A DNA stretch of 64,000 nucleotides from Clostridium sp. LS (GCF_002760435.1 NZ_AUUU01000067.1:40510-104509), one strand, 5' to 3'. Shown: positions 23,852 to 33,094, numbered from the stretch's first letter. The notes: a model not told the origin generated them from the sequence alone. Made by a program: numbers and translations.

Positions 23852-26281
23852 TTGAACGTTAATAATTATTTTAGTTTGACTCTTTTAGTGTCATCAGTAG
23901 TATTGATTGTTATAGGGTATTTTTCATGGAAAAGGAATAAACTATATGTATCTATGTGTTTATTTCCTGTATCAATCTATGAATTCGGATATGCCTTTGA
24001 AATATTAAGTACAAGCATTGAAACTGTGAAGTTTTGGATAAAAGTAGAATATATTGGAATAGCGTTTTTACCTGTAGTCTGGTTAATGTTTGCACTTAAT
24101 TTTAATGGCTATGAAGAGAAATTAAAAAAGAGTAATTTAATGTTACTTTATATTGTTCCCGTAATTACATTAATAATGAATTATACAAATGATTCTCATC
24201 ATTTATTTTATACAAATTTATATATGAATAATAGTGGGATTTTTCCAATAGTAGAAATAATAAAAGGTCCTTTTTACTGGATCAATATTGCTTATACATA
24301 TGCGTTAATGCTTATAGGGTTAATAATTTTTATTTTGTCCTATTTTAAAGCAGTACCAATTGTAAGAAAACAAATAATGCTATTAATAATAGCGTGGATA
24401 ATTCCATGGATTTCAGATATTATTTATATGCTTAAATTAATACCTTTTAATTTGGATTTATGTCCAATAGCATTTTCTTTTTCAGGAATAATTTCTAGTT
24501 ATGCTATATTAAATTTTAACTTATTAAAACTTACGCCAATAGCTTTGGAAAAAGTTTTTTCTAATATGTTAGATGGAGTTATAATAATTGATTCTGAAAA
24601 TAATATAGTTAACTTTAATAATTCATCTAAAAATATTATTTCGGAATTGAAATATATAAAGGTTGGTGACAAGAAAATAGATGAGGTACTGAAGGAGTAT
24701 GAAGAAGTACTGAAAGCTTTAAATAAAAATTCTTATGATGAAAGTTTAATAACAATAAAAATTAATGAACAATTGAGATACTTTAAGGTAAATATAAATA
24801 ATATATATAGAAAAAATGGTGACATTATTGGGAAGATACTGATTTTCAATGATGTTACTGAAATTGAGCTTCAGAGAAAAAAGATAAGCGATAATCTTAA
24901 GTTCCTTCAAACACTTATGAATGCTATTCCTCATCCAATATATTCTAAGGATGAGCATGGAGTATATAATCAATGTAATACGGCATTTACCGAATTTTCA
25001 GGATTAAGGAAAGATGAATTTATAGGGAATACTTCTTATGAAGTGTTTGGAAAGAATCTTGCAGAAATCTATAATGAATCTGATAGAAAGCTAATTAAGA
25101 ATAATGGAACTCAAGTTTATGAATCAAAGCTTATTCATAAGGATGGTACATATCATGATGTGATTTTTAGCAAATCAGTTGTTGTAGATGATCGCGAAAA
25201 TAATAAAGGTTTAGTTGGAGTAATAATAGATATTACAGAAGAAAAGAAAAATAGAGAAAAGGTGAATAAGCTATTAAAGTTAAAGGAATCAATAGTAAAG
25301 ATCGGCTATTCTATTAATGAAATAACTGATATTAATAATTTGCTCCAATTAATATTAGATAAAGCCATTAATTGTATTGATGAGAGAAATAGTGGTTCTA
25401 TACTTCTTTTAGATGAAGATAAGAATCTGAAAATAGCTGTAGCTAGAGGTTATGATCTAGAAGAGATTAAAAAATTTTCAATTAAGCTTGAAGAACATCG
25501 GTTATGGTTTAATAACGGAGAAAAAATAAATGAAACTGTTATTTTTAATAATATTGATAAATTTGAAAATATAAAGATGTTAAATACAATAGAAGAAAGA
25601 AAAATAAAATCTGCCATTAGTTCACCGATTATTATAGATGGAAGATTATATGGATTTTTAAATATTGACAGTATTCATAATGATGCATTTAATGAAGGAG
25701 ATATAGAATTGATGGAGTATATGAGAAATCAGGCTTCCATTGCAATTGCTAAGCATAAGCTTTATGAAGAAACGTTGTATTTATCTAGATACGATAAATT
25801 AACTAATATATATAATAGAAGTTATTTTGAACAATTAGTTTATTCAAATATTTATAATGAAAATGCAGTTGAAAAAGAATTTTTTGTAGTAGTTTTTGAT
25901 TTAAATAATTTAAAATTAGTAAACGATAGTTATGGCCATTCAAGCGGGGATAGTCTAATAAAAACATTTTCCAGAGGCTTAAGCAGTTTAACTGGGAATT
26001 CTGACATTATAGGAAGATTTGGAGGAGACGAATTTGTAGCAATTTTCTTTGATGTGGATTATAAAAGCCTAGTGAATAAATTTGAAGAATTGGCTGAAAA
26101 CTTTAGGAATAATCCAATAGTAGTTGAAAATAAGACAATTGTTTGCAGCTATAGTTACGGAATTGTTAACTTCCCGGAAGATGGAATAAAATTTGATAGC
26201 TTATTAAAACTTGCTGATGAACGTATGTATGAATATAAGCGTATAGTAAAAAGTAGAGAAGGTGTAACTAAAATAACGTGA
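23852..26281 (+). CDS. Membrane sensor diguanylate cyclase (7TM-PAS-PAS-GAF-GGDEF)
   Basis: 809 residues from a TTG start with AGGTGAGGTGG upstream. The N-terminal ~220 residues form about seven membrane helices, like the histidine kinase N-terminal 7TM sensor. A PAS-like domain lies at about 235-335, a second PAS at about 350-470 (NAIPHPIYSKDEHGVYNQCNTAFTEF), a GAF domain at about 480-640, and a GGDEF domain from about 645. The active site is GRFGGDEF near 724, canonical, so cyclic di-GMP synthesis is likely. Five residues before it the sequence is GNSD, so the RxxD product-inhibition site is missing. It is monocistronic. Confidence 0.9.
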   Translation: MNVNNYFSLTLLVSSVVLIVIGYFSWKRNKLYVSMCLFPVSIYEFGYAFEILSTSIETVKFWIKVEYIGIAFLPVVWLMFALNFNGYEEKLKKSNLMLLYIVPVITLIMNYTNDSHHLFYTNLYMNNSGIFPIVEIIKGPFYWINIAYTYALMLIGLIIFILSYFKAVPIVRKQIMLLIIAWIIPWISDIIYMLKLIPFNLDLCPIAFSFSGIISSYAILNFNLLKLTPIALEKVFSNMLDGVIIIDSENNIVNFNNSSKNIISELKYIKVGDKKIDEVLKEYEEVLKALNKNSYDESLITIKINEQLRYFKVNINNIYRKNGDIIGKILIFNDVTEIELQRKKISDNLKFLQTLMNAIPHPIYSKDEHGVYNQCNTAFTEFSGLRKDEFIGNTSYEVFGKNLAEIYNESDRKLIKNNGTQVYESKLIHKDGTYHDVIFSKSVVVDDRENNKGLVGVIIDITEEKKNREKVNKLLKLKESIVKIGYSINEITDINNLLQLILDKAINCIDERNSGSILLLDEDKNLKIAVARGYDLEEIKKFSIKLEEHRLWFNNGEKINETVIFNNIDKFENIKMLNTIEERKIKSAISSPIIIDGRLYGFLNIDSIHNDAFNEGDIELMEYMRNQASIAIAKHKLYEETLYLSRYDKLTNIYNRSYFEQLVYSNIYNENAVEKEFFVVVFDLNNLKLVNDSYGHSSGDSLIKTFSRGLSSLTGNSDIIGRFGGDEFVAIFFDVDYKSLVNKFEELAENFRNNPIVVENKTIVCSYSYGIVNFPEDGIKFDSLLKLADERMYEYKRIVKSREGVTKIT

Positions 26282-26376
26282 ATTTGGGAATAATTTAAAA
26301 ATAGTAGATCAATATGCTTGACTATTATTTTTAGGTGTATCTGAATCAATATTTTAGTTTTTAAGGAATGTAGTTT

Positions 26377-27498
26377 ATGATGAAAAAAATCAAATTATAT
26401 TTAATAGCTTTAACAACTGTGCCTACATTATTGTTAAATGGATGTGCAAGTAATCAATATAATGAAATAAAAGTTTTAAAAGAAAGCACGAATGGAATTA
26501 ATAGAAATATTCAATCGAAAATAATTGATTGCATTGATGATTATTCTAAAGATAATGAATTTAGTGGGGCAATTCTCGTAGCACAAGGCAGCAATATAAT
26601 ATTAAACAGAGCGTTTGGAATGGCTGATTATGATAACAATATAGAGAATACAACACAAACAGTTTTTGAAATTGCATCCATAACAAAACAGTTCACAGCT
26701 ACAGCAATTTTGATGCTTCAGGAAAAGAAACTTTTAAACGTTGAAGATTCCCTTGATAAATATATCCCAGATTACCCTAACGGTGATAAAATAAAAATTT
26801 ATAATCTTCTTAACCATACATCAGGGGTTCATGATTACGTTCAGTTAGCTAAATCTATAGAAAGCGGAGAGCATACATATACGTTAGAAGAACTTATTGA
26901 ATTATTTAAAAACGAACCTCTTGATTTTGAGACTGGAACAGAATTTGGATATAGCAATTCAAATTACATATTACTTGGATATATAATAGAAAAGGTATCA
27001 AAAATGAAATATGAAGCTTATATAAAAGAAAATATACTAAGGCCTCTGAATTTAAGAGATACAGGATTTTTAAGTGATAAAGCTGCTGTAAAGAACAAAG
27101 CAATTGGATATTATACAATAGATAAGAATAACAATGAATATGAAAAGGCAATTGATACAGAAGGTCCAATTATAGCTTCAGCTGGAGAAATATATTCAAC
27201 AGCAGAAGATTTATATAGATGGGAAGAAGCTTTATTTTCTGAGAAAATAATTAATAAAGAATCTTTAAAAGAAATGTTTACTCCTGGTTTAACAAGTTAT
27301 GGTTTTGGGTGGTCTATTGATGAAAGCTCCGAGGGAAATAAGATTGTTTCCCATGGTGGAAATCTACCTGGATATACTTCATATGTAGGAAGAAATCTTA
27401 ATAAGAAATACTTAATTATTATTTTAAGTAATAGAGATGACGATCCGTATGTTAGCTATATTTACGAAGGAATAACAAATGTTTTAGAAAATAAATAA
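26377..27498 (+). CDS. Serine beta-lactamase-fold lipoprotein (class C / DD-peptidase-like)
   Basis: 373 residues. The signal peptide ends in the lipobox LLNGC (Cys23), so it is anchored on the outer face of the membrane. The penicillin-recognising fold motifs are present: SITK (Ser101-Lys104), YSN (192-194) and a C-terminal HGG near 337 in place of KTG. This pattern belongs to the large class C beta-lactamase / D-aminopeptidase / esterase group, whose clostridial members are mostly of unknown substrate. It is probably a cell-wall or peptide hydrolase; beta-lactamase activity cannot be inferred. Ribosome binding site AAGGAATG; two ATGs are adjacent at the start. Confidence 0.85.
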   Translation: MMKKIKLYLIALTTVPTLLLNGCASNQYNEIKVLKESTNGINRNIQSKIIDCIDDYSKDNEFSGAILVAQGSNIILNRAFGMADYDNNIENTTQTVFEIASITKQFTATAILMLQEKKLLNVEDSLDKYIPDYPNGDKIKIYNLLNHTSGVHDYVQLAKSIESGEHTYTLEELIELFKNEPLDFETGTEFGYSNSNYILLGYIIEKVSKMKYEAYIKENILRPLNLRDTGFLSDKAAVKNKAIGYYTIDKNNNEYEKAIDTEGPIIASAGEIYSTAEDLYRWEEALFSEKIINKESLKEMFTPGLTSYGFGWSIDESSEGNKIVSHGGNLPGYTSYVGRNLNKKYLIIILSNRDDDPYVSYIYEGITNVLENK

Positions 27499-27550
27499 TA
27501 TAAGAAATAGATGATCTTGAAGGCTGTGCCTTGCAACATTAAACTAAAGC

Positions 27551-27592
27551 AAATTCTCGACAACACTAATGTAGTGTTGTCGAGAATTTTCT
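27551..27592. terminator. Perfect 18-bp hairpin terminator
   Basis: AAATTCTCGACAACACTA (27551-27568) is exactly complementary to 27572-27589 around a loop of only three bases, followed by TTCTGTGTCTT. The stem is unusually long and perfect. Most likely it ends the lipoprotein transcript and could work in both directions. Confidence 0.7.
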
Positions 27593-27761
27593 GTGTCTTA
27601 ACAATAAATTTTTTCATTATTATCATTAATTTTAGATGAAGTGACCATGTACAATAATAATTTAAATTATGATACAATTAGATAAAAATGTAATTTATAT
27701 TACAGATTACAAAAGAAATAATAATTTATATTTACATTATGAATAGCAGATGGAGGGCAAT

Positions 27762-28925
27762 ATGGATAATACAATATCATTTATTTTAGGGGCAGTAGCA
27801 GGGTTTTTTATTAATAAATTTCTTGAGGTTGGTACAAAAGTTGCTGCTAGTAAAATTAAGCTTAGAAGATTAAAGAAAAAATTAACAGGTATTCAATCAA
27901 TTGATGAAAAATTAAATATAGTAACTCTTTCGTCAGGAGTGCCCAAATATAACTTAAAGGACTGCATTACTATTAAAAATTCTAATAAGAGTATATACAT
28001 TGATTTTCCTGAAGATAAGAAACTATTACTAGATAGGGAGATTAGCTTTCATACAGATATTTCATTTAATGGTCAAAGTAACTTTGAAGATATAGTTAAA
28101 CAAACAGGTATAGAAAATTTAGTAGAATTAATCAATAAGCACCGAAATAAAGTTGCTGATGATTTTATTAATAAAAAGAATGGATGTCATTTCAATGGTG
28201 AAAAATATGGGGTTTATAGTATAGAGACTAATGATAGAAGGGGAAATGAGGAGGAACCTATTGTTAATTTAAAGACATTTACAACAGATTATTTTACTCA
28301 TAAGATTTTTAAAGAAATCTATAAGGAATTAGTAAGTAAAAATCACGATATTTCAAAAGTAAATGATGTTAGACAATTAGGAAGATATAATGTATTTAAT
28401 ACTTCACTAGGTGTCAATGGAATAGTTAAAGTTAATTCCCAAAAAGGTAAATCTTTTATTTTAACAAAGAGATCCAATAAAGCGACAACTAATAATGGTG
28501 AAGAGTGGTATGGAACAAGCTTTACTGAAGGAATTTCCCAAACAGACTATGATTATTCTAAAAATGTTGTGAGTCTGATAACAGGAATAAAAAGAGGATT
28601 AGAAGAAGAAATTGGAATACCTACTGAAGGATATTATAGTAGTGATAACATAGAAGTATATGACTTTTTCTTAGAAAAAGAATTCTTTGAAATCGGCGTA
28701 ACTTGTAGTATTACATTAAATGAAAATATTAATTTTGAAGAGCATGTGAAAGATCTACCGGCTAAGGATAAGTCGTTAGAGACAAGTGAAATTTTCACAA
28801 TAGAAAATTCAATGAAAAGTGTAAGGAGATTTTTAGAAGAAAGAAAAGATGAAATTTATTCTAGGTCAGCATATACGATCCATTCAGTAGCTATCAGAGA
28901 GTATGTGAATAACATATTTATTTAA
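27762..28925 (+). CDS. Membrane-anchored Nudix-like protein of unknown function
   Basis: 387 residues from the ATG at 27762; GGAGGG at 27752-27757 excludes the ATG at 27750. One N-terminal membrane helix (about 5-21, ISFILGAVAGFFI) is followed by a basic stretch. An uncharacterised domain covers about 45-215. The C-terminal part looks like a Nudix hydrolase: the strand FILTKRSNKATTNNGEEW, then a box ending RGLEEEIGI (278-286) that matches REUxEEXGU except for Gly in place of the first Glu. The core EE pair is kept. Nudix enzymes cleave nucleoside diphosphates linked to another group. With an intact EE pair activity is possible, but the degenerate box leaves it open. It stands alone, and no cyclase or other nucleotide-signalling gene is next to it. 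Confidence 0.6.
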   Translation: MDNTISFILGAVAGFFINKFLEVGTKVAASKIKLRRLKKKLTGIQSIDEKLNIVTLSSGVPKYNLKDCITIKNSNKSIYIDFPEDKKLLLDREISFHTDISFNGQSNFEDIVKQTGIENLVELINKHRNKVADDFINKKNGCHFNGEKYGVYSIETNDRRGNEEEPIVNLKTFTTDYFTHKIFKEIYKELVSKNHDISKVNDVRQLGRYNVFNTSLGVNGIVKVNSQKGKSFILTKRSNKATTNNGEEWYGTSFTEGISQTDYDYSKNVVSLITGIKRGLEEEIGIPTEGYYSSDNIEVYDFFLEKEFFEIGVTCSITLNENINFEEHVKDLPAKDKSLETSEIFTIENSMKSVRRFLEERKDEIYSRSAYTIHSVAIREYVNNIFI

Positions 28926-28971
28926 AATTAATTTATAGCTGAAGGTAGAAATTTTGCTTGTTATCCATAGA

Positions 28972-29000
28972 TTGATATTGTTGTAAGGTTATGGTAGAAT
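28972..29000 (+). promoter_or_regulatory. Predicted promoter of the small membrane protein gene
   Basis: TTGATA (28972-28977) and TAGAAT (28995-29000) are separated by 17 bases, giving a start near 29007, about 60 bases before the gene. Confidence 0.5.
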
Positions 29001-29068
29001 TTTAATTAAATAAGCAGTTTACAGTATTTTGTAGATTGTAAACTAATAATTTATTTAGGAGTGATAAC

Positions 29069-29485
29069 ATGATTTTAATTATTCTGGTCTTTGTAGTGGG
29101 AGTTATTACAATGTTTCCGCTAAAAAAATTAGCTCAGAAGATTTACAACGAAACTGGCTATAATGGAGTAAAAGGATTACCTAAATTTTTAACAATTTTA
29201 TTTGGAATAATAAATATATTTTTAGCGTTTGTTTTAGATGTATCAATTGAAGAAAAGTACTATAGCTTTGCAGCAGCTTCAGTAGCAATGTTTCTATTAT
29301 TAATTGGTGTGCTTACATTAGTAAGCAAGAAAGCTGGCTTAAAAAATGCTATTTTATTAGCAATTTTACAAACTATCAGCGGAGCAATTATGGTAGTATT
29401 ATTATTTGTTCATCGTTGTTTTGGCGGGCTTTTATCCAGCAGCGTCATTGATATTTTATCAATAAATGAAAAACCTAGCAATTAA
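29069..29485 (+). CDS. Small four-helix membrane protein, unknown function
   Basis: 138 residues, four hydrophobic segments at about 1-17, 38-56, 66-87 and 94-115. No motif I recognise. The short cytoplasmic or external loop KLAQKIYNETGYNGVKGLPKF between the first two helices is polar and basic. The ribosome binding site is TTAGGAGTGATAAC. It has its own predicted promoter and is followed by a bidirectional hairpin, so it is likely monocistronic. Confidence 0.6.
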   Translation: MILIILVFVVGVITMFPLKKLAQKIYNETGYNGVKGLPKFLTILFGIINIFLAFVLDVSIEEKYYSFAAASVAMFLLLIGVLTLVSKKAGLKNAILLAILQTISGAIMVVLLFVHRCFGGLLSSSVIDILSINEKPSN

Positions 29486-29534
29486 ATAGGATGAGCTTTA
29501 AGAAAACAGAGTGGGTAATAATAAATAAAATAGG

Positions 29535-29598
29535 AATGAGTAATATATTTTTGTATAAAGTTTCATTGGAGACTAAACAAAAGTATATTACTCATTTT
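29535..29598. terminator. Bidirectional hairpin between convergent genes
   Basis: AATGAGTAATATATTTTT-like left arm (29535-29552) pairs with the right arm 29579-29596, 17 of 18 positions plus one G-U, with a 26-base loop. It lies between the rightward small membrane protein and the leftward MFS gene and can serve both. Confidence 0.6.
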
Positions 29599-29663
29599 AG
29601 TAAGTTATATTATAGTAAAGCTTTCACTTTATTTATCAATATATAAAATAAAAATCTTATATT

Positions 29664-30899
29664 CTACTGAGCCGAATCAACTTCTTTATGAACTGAAATA
29701 TTAAATATTAATGAGGTTAGCAGAGCACCAACTAGAAAAAGCAGACCCGCTGCAATATAAAGAATAGTTAATGAAAATTGACTTTTAAGCCAACCTGTAA
29801 TTGACATAGTAATGACCATGAAGCCCATAAACATAGGATTTAACACCCCATTTACTCTTCCTACGAATTCCGCCTTTGTAAGTTGAAGAATTAATGTATT
29901 AATTCCAATTTGAATACAAGGCATAAAAAATCCAGTAAGAAATTGAAATAAAAGAATTATAGCCCAGCTTGACGATAATCCGATTCCAACCATAGAAATG
30001 GCATTTACTAAAAGCCCTATTCCTAGAAGTTTTTGAGGAGCTATTTTTTTCGATACGGTCATAATTAGGCCGCCTCCTATAAACATAGCTGCTCCATTCA
30101 CCATAAGTAGTAATTGAAGGTTTTCTTTAGGAAGGCCTAGTCTTTCAACTATTATAAATACTCCAAGTGGCTGAATAATTCCAACAGCAAGACCTGCTGC
30201 AGCGAAAACTGTGCCTAGTATAGTGAGTGCTCTTTCCTGCCAAACATAACTAAAACCTTCTTTCAATTCTTCCAAGAAATTCGTAGTTAAATTTCCTTTT
30301 TCAATTTTCTGATCAGCTGGTAAAAAAGTTAATACTGAAGCAGAGAAAAAGAAAGCTATTCCCATGATTGATATAGCTATATCAATTCCTAATTTTTGAT
30401 AAACAATGGTGCCTAAGGCTGGTCCTATAATCATAAAAATAGACAAAAGAGTTTGAAAAATAGCCATTCCAGTCTGCAAAAATTCTTCTGGTACATGAAG
30501 TTTAAATAATTTCATTGCAGAAGGCTGTGAAAACTGAGATAAAATAGATGAAATAAAAGTTACAAAAAATACAGCCTCCCAGGTTGCAAATATTATAGTA
30601 AGTAAAACTGCAAAAACTGAGACAGAACTTAACAGGTCACACCAAACCATTGTACGCTTAGGTCTCCATCTATCGGCAAAGGTTCCTCCTATAAATGAGA
30701 AAATAAATATGGGAGCAAACTCAGCAACTGAAATTAAAGAAACAGCAACTGGATTGTTATTTGTTTTATCCATTACAAATAATAATATAGCAAAATTACG
30801 AACCCATATTCCTATTTGTAAAAAAACAGAAGATATCATAATTACTTGAACAAAACGGTTTTTAAAAAAGGTAGATAGTGACATCGATGATTCTTTCAT
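29664..30899 (-). CDS. MFS transporter, macrolide-efflux (MefA-like) type
   Basis: 411 residues with 12 predicted membrane helices. The first loop carries FIFSFIGGTFADRWRPKRTM, the A-motif region of the major facilitator superfamily. The pattern (STFFKNRFVQVIMISSVF start, then QPSAMKLFKLHVPEE near 128) matches the MFS branch of macrolide and enterobactin exporters. The start has AAAAGGAGTTTAT before it. It is transcribed away from a second, unrelated MFS pump with a shared promoter region. Probable drug or metabolite exporter; substrate unknown. Confidence 0.85.
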   Translation of the reverse strand: MKESSMSLSTFFKNRFVQVIMISSVFLQIGIWVRNFAILLFVMDKTNNNPVAVSLISVAEFAPIFIFSFIGGTFADRWRPKRTMVWCDLLSSVSVFAVLLTIIFATWEAVFFVTFISSILSQFSQPSAMKLFKLHVPEEFLQTGMAIFQTLLSIFMIIGPALGTIVYQKLGIDIAISIMGIAFFFSASVLTFLPADQKIEKGNLTTNFLEELKEGFSYVWQERALTILGTVFAAAGLAVGIIQPLGVFIIVERLGLPKENLQLLLMVNGAAMFIGGGLIMTVSKKIAPQKLLGIGLLVNAISMVGIGLSSSWAIILLFQFLTGFFMPCIQIGINTLILQLTKAEFVGRVNGVLNPMFMGFMVITMSITGWLKSQFSLTILYIAAGLLFLVGALLTSLIFNISVHKEVDSAQ

Positions 30900-30949
30900 A
30901 TAAACTCCTTTTAAACTGTTAATATTTTCATTGAATATTGCACTATAAT

Positions 30950-30977
30950 ACTATATCACAAATTAGAATTACATCAA
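30950..30977 (-). promoter_or_regulatory. Predicted promoter of the leftward MFS gene
   Basis: On the minus strand TTGATG (30972-30977) and TATAGT (30950-30955) are separated by 16 bases, giving a start near 30943 and a 44-base leader with the ribosome binding site. Confidence 0.5.
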
Positions 30978-30980
30978 GTT

Positions 30981-31031
30981 AAACTATTATAAAGATATTC
31001 TAAAGATATTCTTAAGTTGTATAAATAGTTT
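30981..31031. promoter_or_regulatory. Inverted arms with a tandem 11-base repeat between two MFS promoters
   Basis: AAACTATT (30981-30988) and AATAGTTT (31024-31031) form outer inverted arms. Between them AAAGATATTCT occurs twice in tandem (30991-31001 and 31002-31012). The block lies between the -35 boxes of the two divergent promoters and its right arm is in the spacer of the rightward one. This is the layout of a shared operator; no regulator gene is adjacent. Confidence 0.45.
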
Positions 31032-31045
31032 GCTATATATATAAT
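31017..31045 (+). promoter_or_regulatory. Predicted promoter of the rightward MFS gene
   Basis: TTGTAT (31017-31022) and a perfect TATAAT (31040-31045) are separated by 17 bases. Transcription would start near 31052, 52 bases before the ATG at 31104. Confidence 0.6.
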
Positions 31046-31103
31046 TATATAGTCTAATTAATGAAGAAAATGTAGGAATTTTATAAGGAAGTGATTTTAG
31101 AAA

Positions 31104-32558
31104 ATGAATTCAAGAAAGCGAAATATAGTAATAGCATTAATGGTAGCAATGTTTTTAGGAGCAGTTGAAGGAACAGTCGTAACTACAGCCATTCCAACAA
31201 TAGTAAAGGATTTGCAGGGATTTGAAATTATAAGCTCAGTTTTTTCAGTATACTTGTTAACTTCTGCAATTTCTACACCGATATATGGTAAGCTATCAGA
31301 CTTGTATGGAAGGAAAAATATGCTTTCAATTGGAATAGTAATATTTTTAGTTGGAAGTACTTTGTGCGGATTATCACAAAATATGTATATGTTAATTGGA
31401 GCTCGTGCAATTCAAGGGATTGGAGCGGGTGCAATATTTACAGTTACCTATACAATTGTTGGAGATGTATTTACTCTTGAGGAAAGGCCGAAGATTCAAG
31501 GAACGATAGGTACAGTGTGGGGGATTGCAAGCCTTGCAGGACCATTCTTAGGAGGAATATTAATTGATATGCTGTCTTGGCATTGGATATTTTTTATAAA
31601 TCTTCCTTTTGGGATATTATCTGTTATACTTATTCAAAGAAATTTAGATGAAAATTTCGAGAAGAAAAAACATACCATAGATTTTGCCGGAATTATTACA
31701 TTATCATTAGCAATGGTTATATTTTTAAACATTTTTTTATCAGGAGAAAGCATAACTTCAAGCTATAATATATTTATTTCATTATCTGTTGCAGCAACAG
31801 TTATATTATTGATGGCATTTTATAAGATCGAAAGGAAGGCAAAAGAGCCAATTATTCCTTTTGATATATTTACAAAGACAAGTACAATTGTTAACCTGAT
31901 AAGTTTTTTAGTGTCAGCCGTATTAATAGGTGCAGATGTATATCTTCCAATATATATACAAAATGTACTTGGATATAGTGCTAAAATATCAGGATTAGCA
32001 CTAGCTCCAATGTCAGCTTCGTGGCTTTTAGCTTCAGTATTTTTAGGAAGATATATTGGAAAGCACGGAGGAAAGATAATAATTTTAATATCCAATGTTA
32101 TTGTGCTTATTAGTACAATTCTGCTTCCTACACTAGGAATAAATTCTCCATTATTATTAGTATTAATATATGTTTTTATAATGGGATTTGGGTTTGGCGG
32201 AGCTTTTACTACATTAACAATAGTTGTTCAAGAGTCTGTAGAGTATAACAAAAGAGGTGTTGCAATGGCCACTAATTCATTGCTTAGGACGTTAGGGCAG
32301 ACAATAGGAGTCAGCGTATTTGGAAGTATATTTAATCTATATATAATTAAATACTTTACTAATCTAGGGATAAATGGAGTAGACCCAAGTAATTTATATA
32401 AAGCTTCGACATATAATACAACAGTAACTGTTGAGCAGATTAAACTTTCACTAAGCAGTTCTTTACATATCCTATTTACAATACTTATAGGTATATCTAT
32501 CCTATCGTTAATTTTATCAATAATAATGCCTAAGATAAGTGGGAAGCTGGAAACTTGA
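31104..32558 (+). CDS. MFS multidrug transporter, DHA2 (EmrB/QacA, 14-helix) family
   Basis: 484 residues, about 14 membrane helices. Family blocks include motif D1 near the start (LGAVEGTVVTTAIPTIVKDL), the A-motif GKLSDLYGRKNM, ARAIQGIGAGAIF, and motif C in helix 5, GTVWGIASLAGPFLGGILID. These proton antiporters export cationic drugs, dyes or toxic metabolites. The ribosome binding site is AAGGAAGTGA. It is divergent from a MefA-type MFS pump; the two share a region with repeat structures and are likely co-regulated. Confidence 0.9.
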   Translation: MNSRKRNIVIALMVAMFLGAVEGTVVTTAIPTIVKDLQGFEIISSVFSVYLLTSAISTPIYGKLSDLYGRKNMLSIGIVIFLVGSTLCGLSQNMYMLIGARAIQGIGAGAIFTVTYTIVGDVFTLEERPKIQGTIGTVWGIASLAGPFLGGILIDMLSWHWIFFINLPFGILSVILIQRNLDENFEKKKHTIDFAGIITLSLAMVIFLNIFLSGESITSSYNIFISLSVAATVILLMAFYKIERKAKEPIIPFDIFTKTSTIVNLISFLVSAVLIGADVYLPIYIQNVLGYSAKISGLALAPMSASWLLASVFLGRYIGKHGGKIIILISNVIVLISTILLPTLGINSPLLLVLIYVFIMGFGFGGAFTTLTIVVQESVEYNKRGVAMATNSLLRTLGQTIGVSVFGSIFNLYIIKYFTNLGINGVDPSNLYKASTYNTTVTVEQIKLSLSSSLHILFTILIGISILSLILSIIMPKISGKLET

Positions 32559-32728
32559 TAGGTAAAAAGTTTTGGCTTTGCTGCCTATTATTAATTTTAT
32601 GTAAAGGCTATTTGTGTTAAAAGTATCAATTAGAAAGAAGCATTATAATACATTAGTGATAAATTTGTAGATAATTTAAGGAGATTTCATACTATATTTA
32701 TTATAAAAATTCATTTAGGGGAAAAAGT

Positions 32729-33094
32729 ATGAAAAAAAAATTATCAGCAGTAGTTATAGCAGTGGCTATGGTGTGTGGAATTCTAGTAGGGTGTGGACAG
32801 AGTTCTACAAAAAATGATGCACCAGCACCTGCTAAAACCGCAGATAGCGGAAAAGAAGGCACAGATAAAGCAAAAGAGAATATTGATACTGGAAAAGAAA
32901 ATACTAATAAAACAAAAGAAGATATTGATAGCGGAAAAGAAAATAATGATAAAGAAAATGAAAACAGCGATACGTCTAAAGAAAATAAGAATAAAGCAAA
33001 AGGAGCCAATAATGGAGAGAAAAAAGGCACTTCATCCACTAATTATAGCGTGGGGTGTTCAAAAGTCATTTCGCTATTATTTTATTTGTGTTGA
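32729..33094 (+). CDS. Low-complexity repeat lipoprotein
   Basis: 121 residues. The signal peptide ends in the lipobox LVGC (Cys22). After an Ala/Pro-rich linker the mature protein is built from degenerate repeats of about 14 residues around KENxDTGKENTNK and KEDIDSGKEN (about 42-90): almost only Lys, Glu, Asn, Asp, Ser, Gly and Thr. It should be unfolded or helical, a spacer. The end (NYSVGCSKVISLLFYLC) is hydrophobic and unlike the rest, suggesting a frameshift or truncation near 33050 that removed a C-terminal domain. Function unknown. Confidence 0.6.
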   Translation: MKKKLSAVVIAVAMVCGILVGCGQSSTKNDAPAPAKTADSGKEGTDKAKENIDTGKENTNKTKEDIDSGKENNDKENENSDTSKENKNKAKGANNGEKKGTSSTNYSVGCSKVISLLFYLC

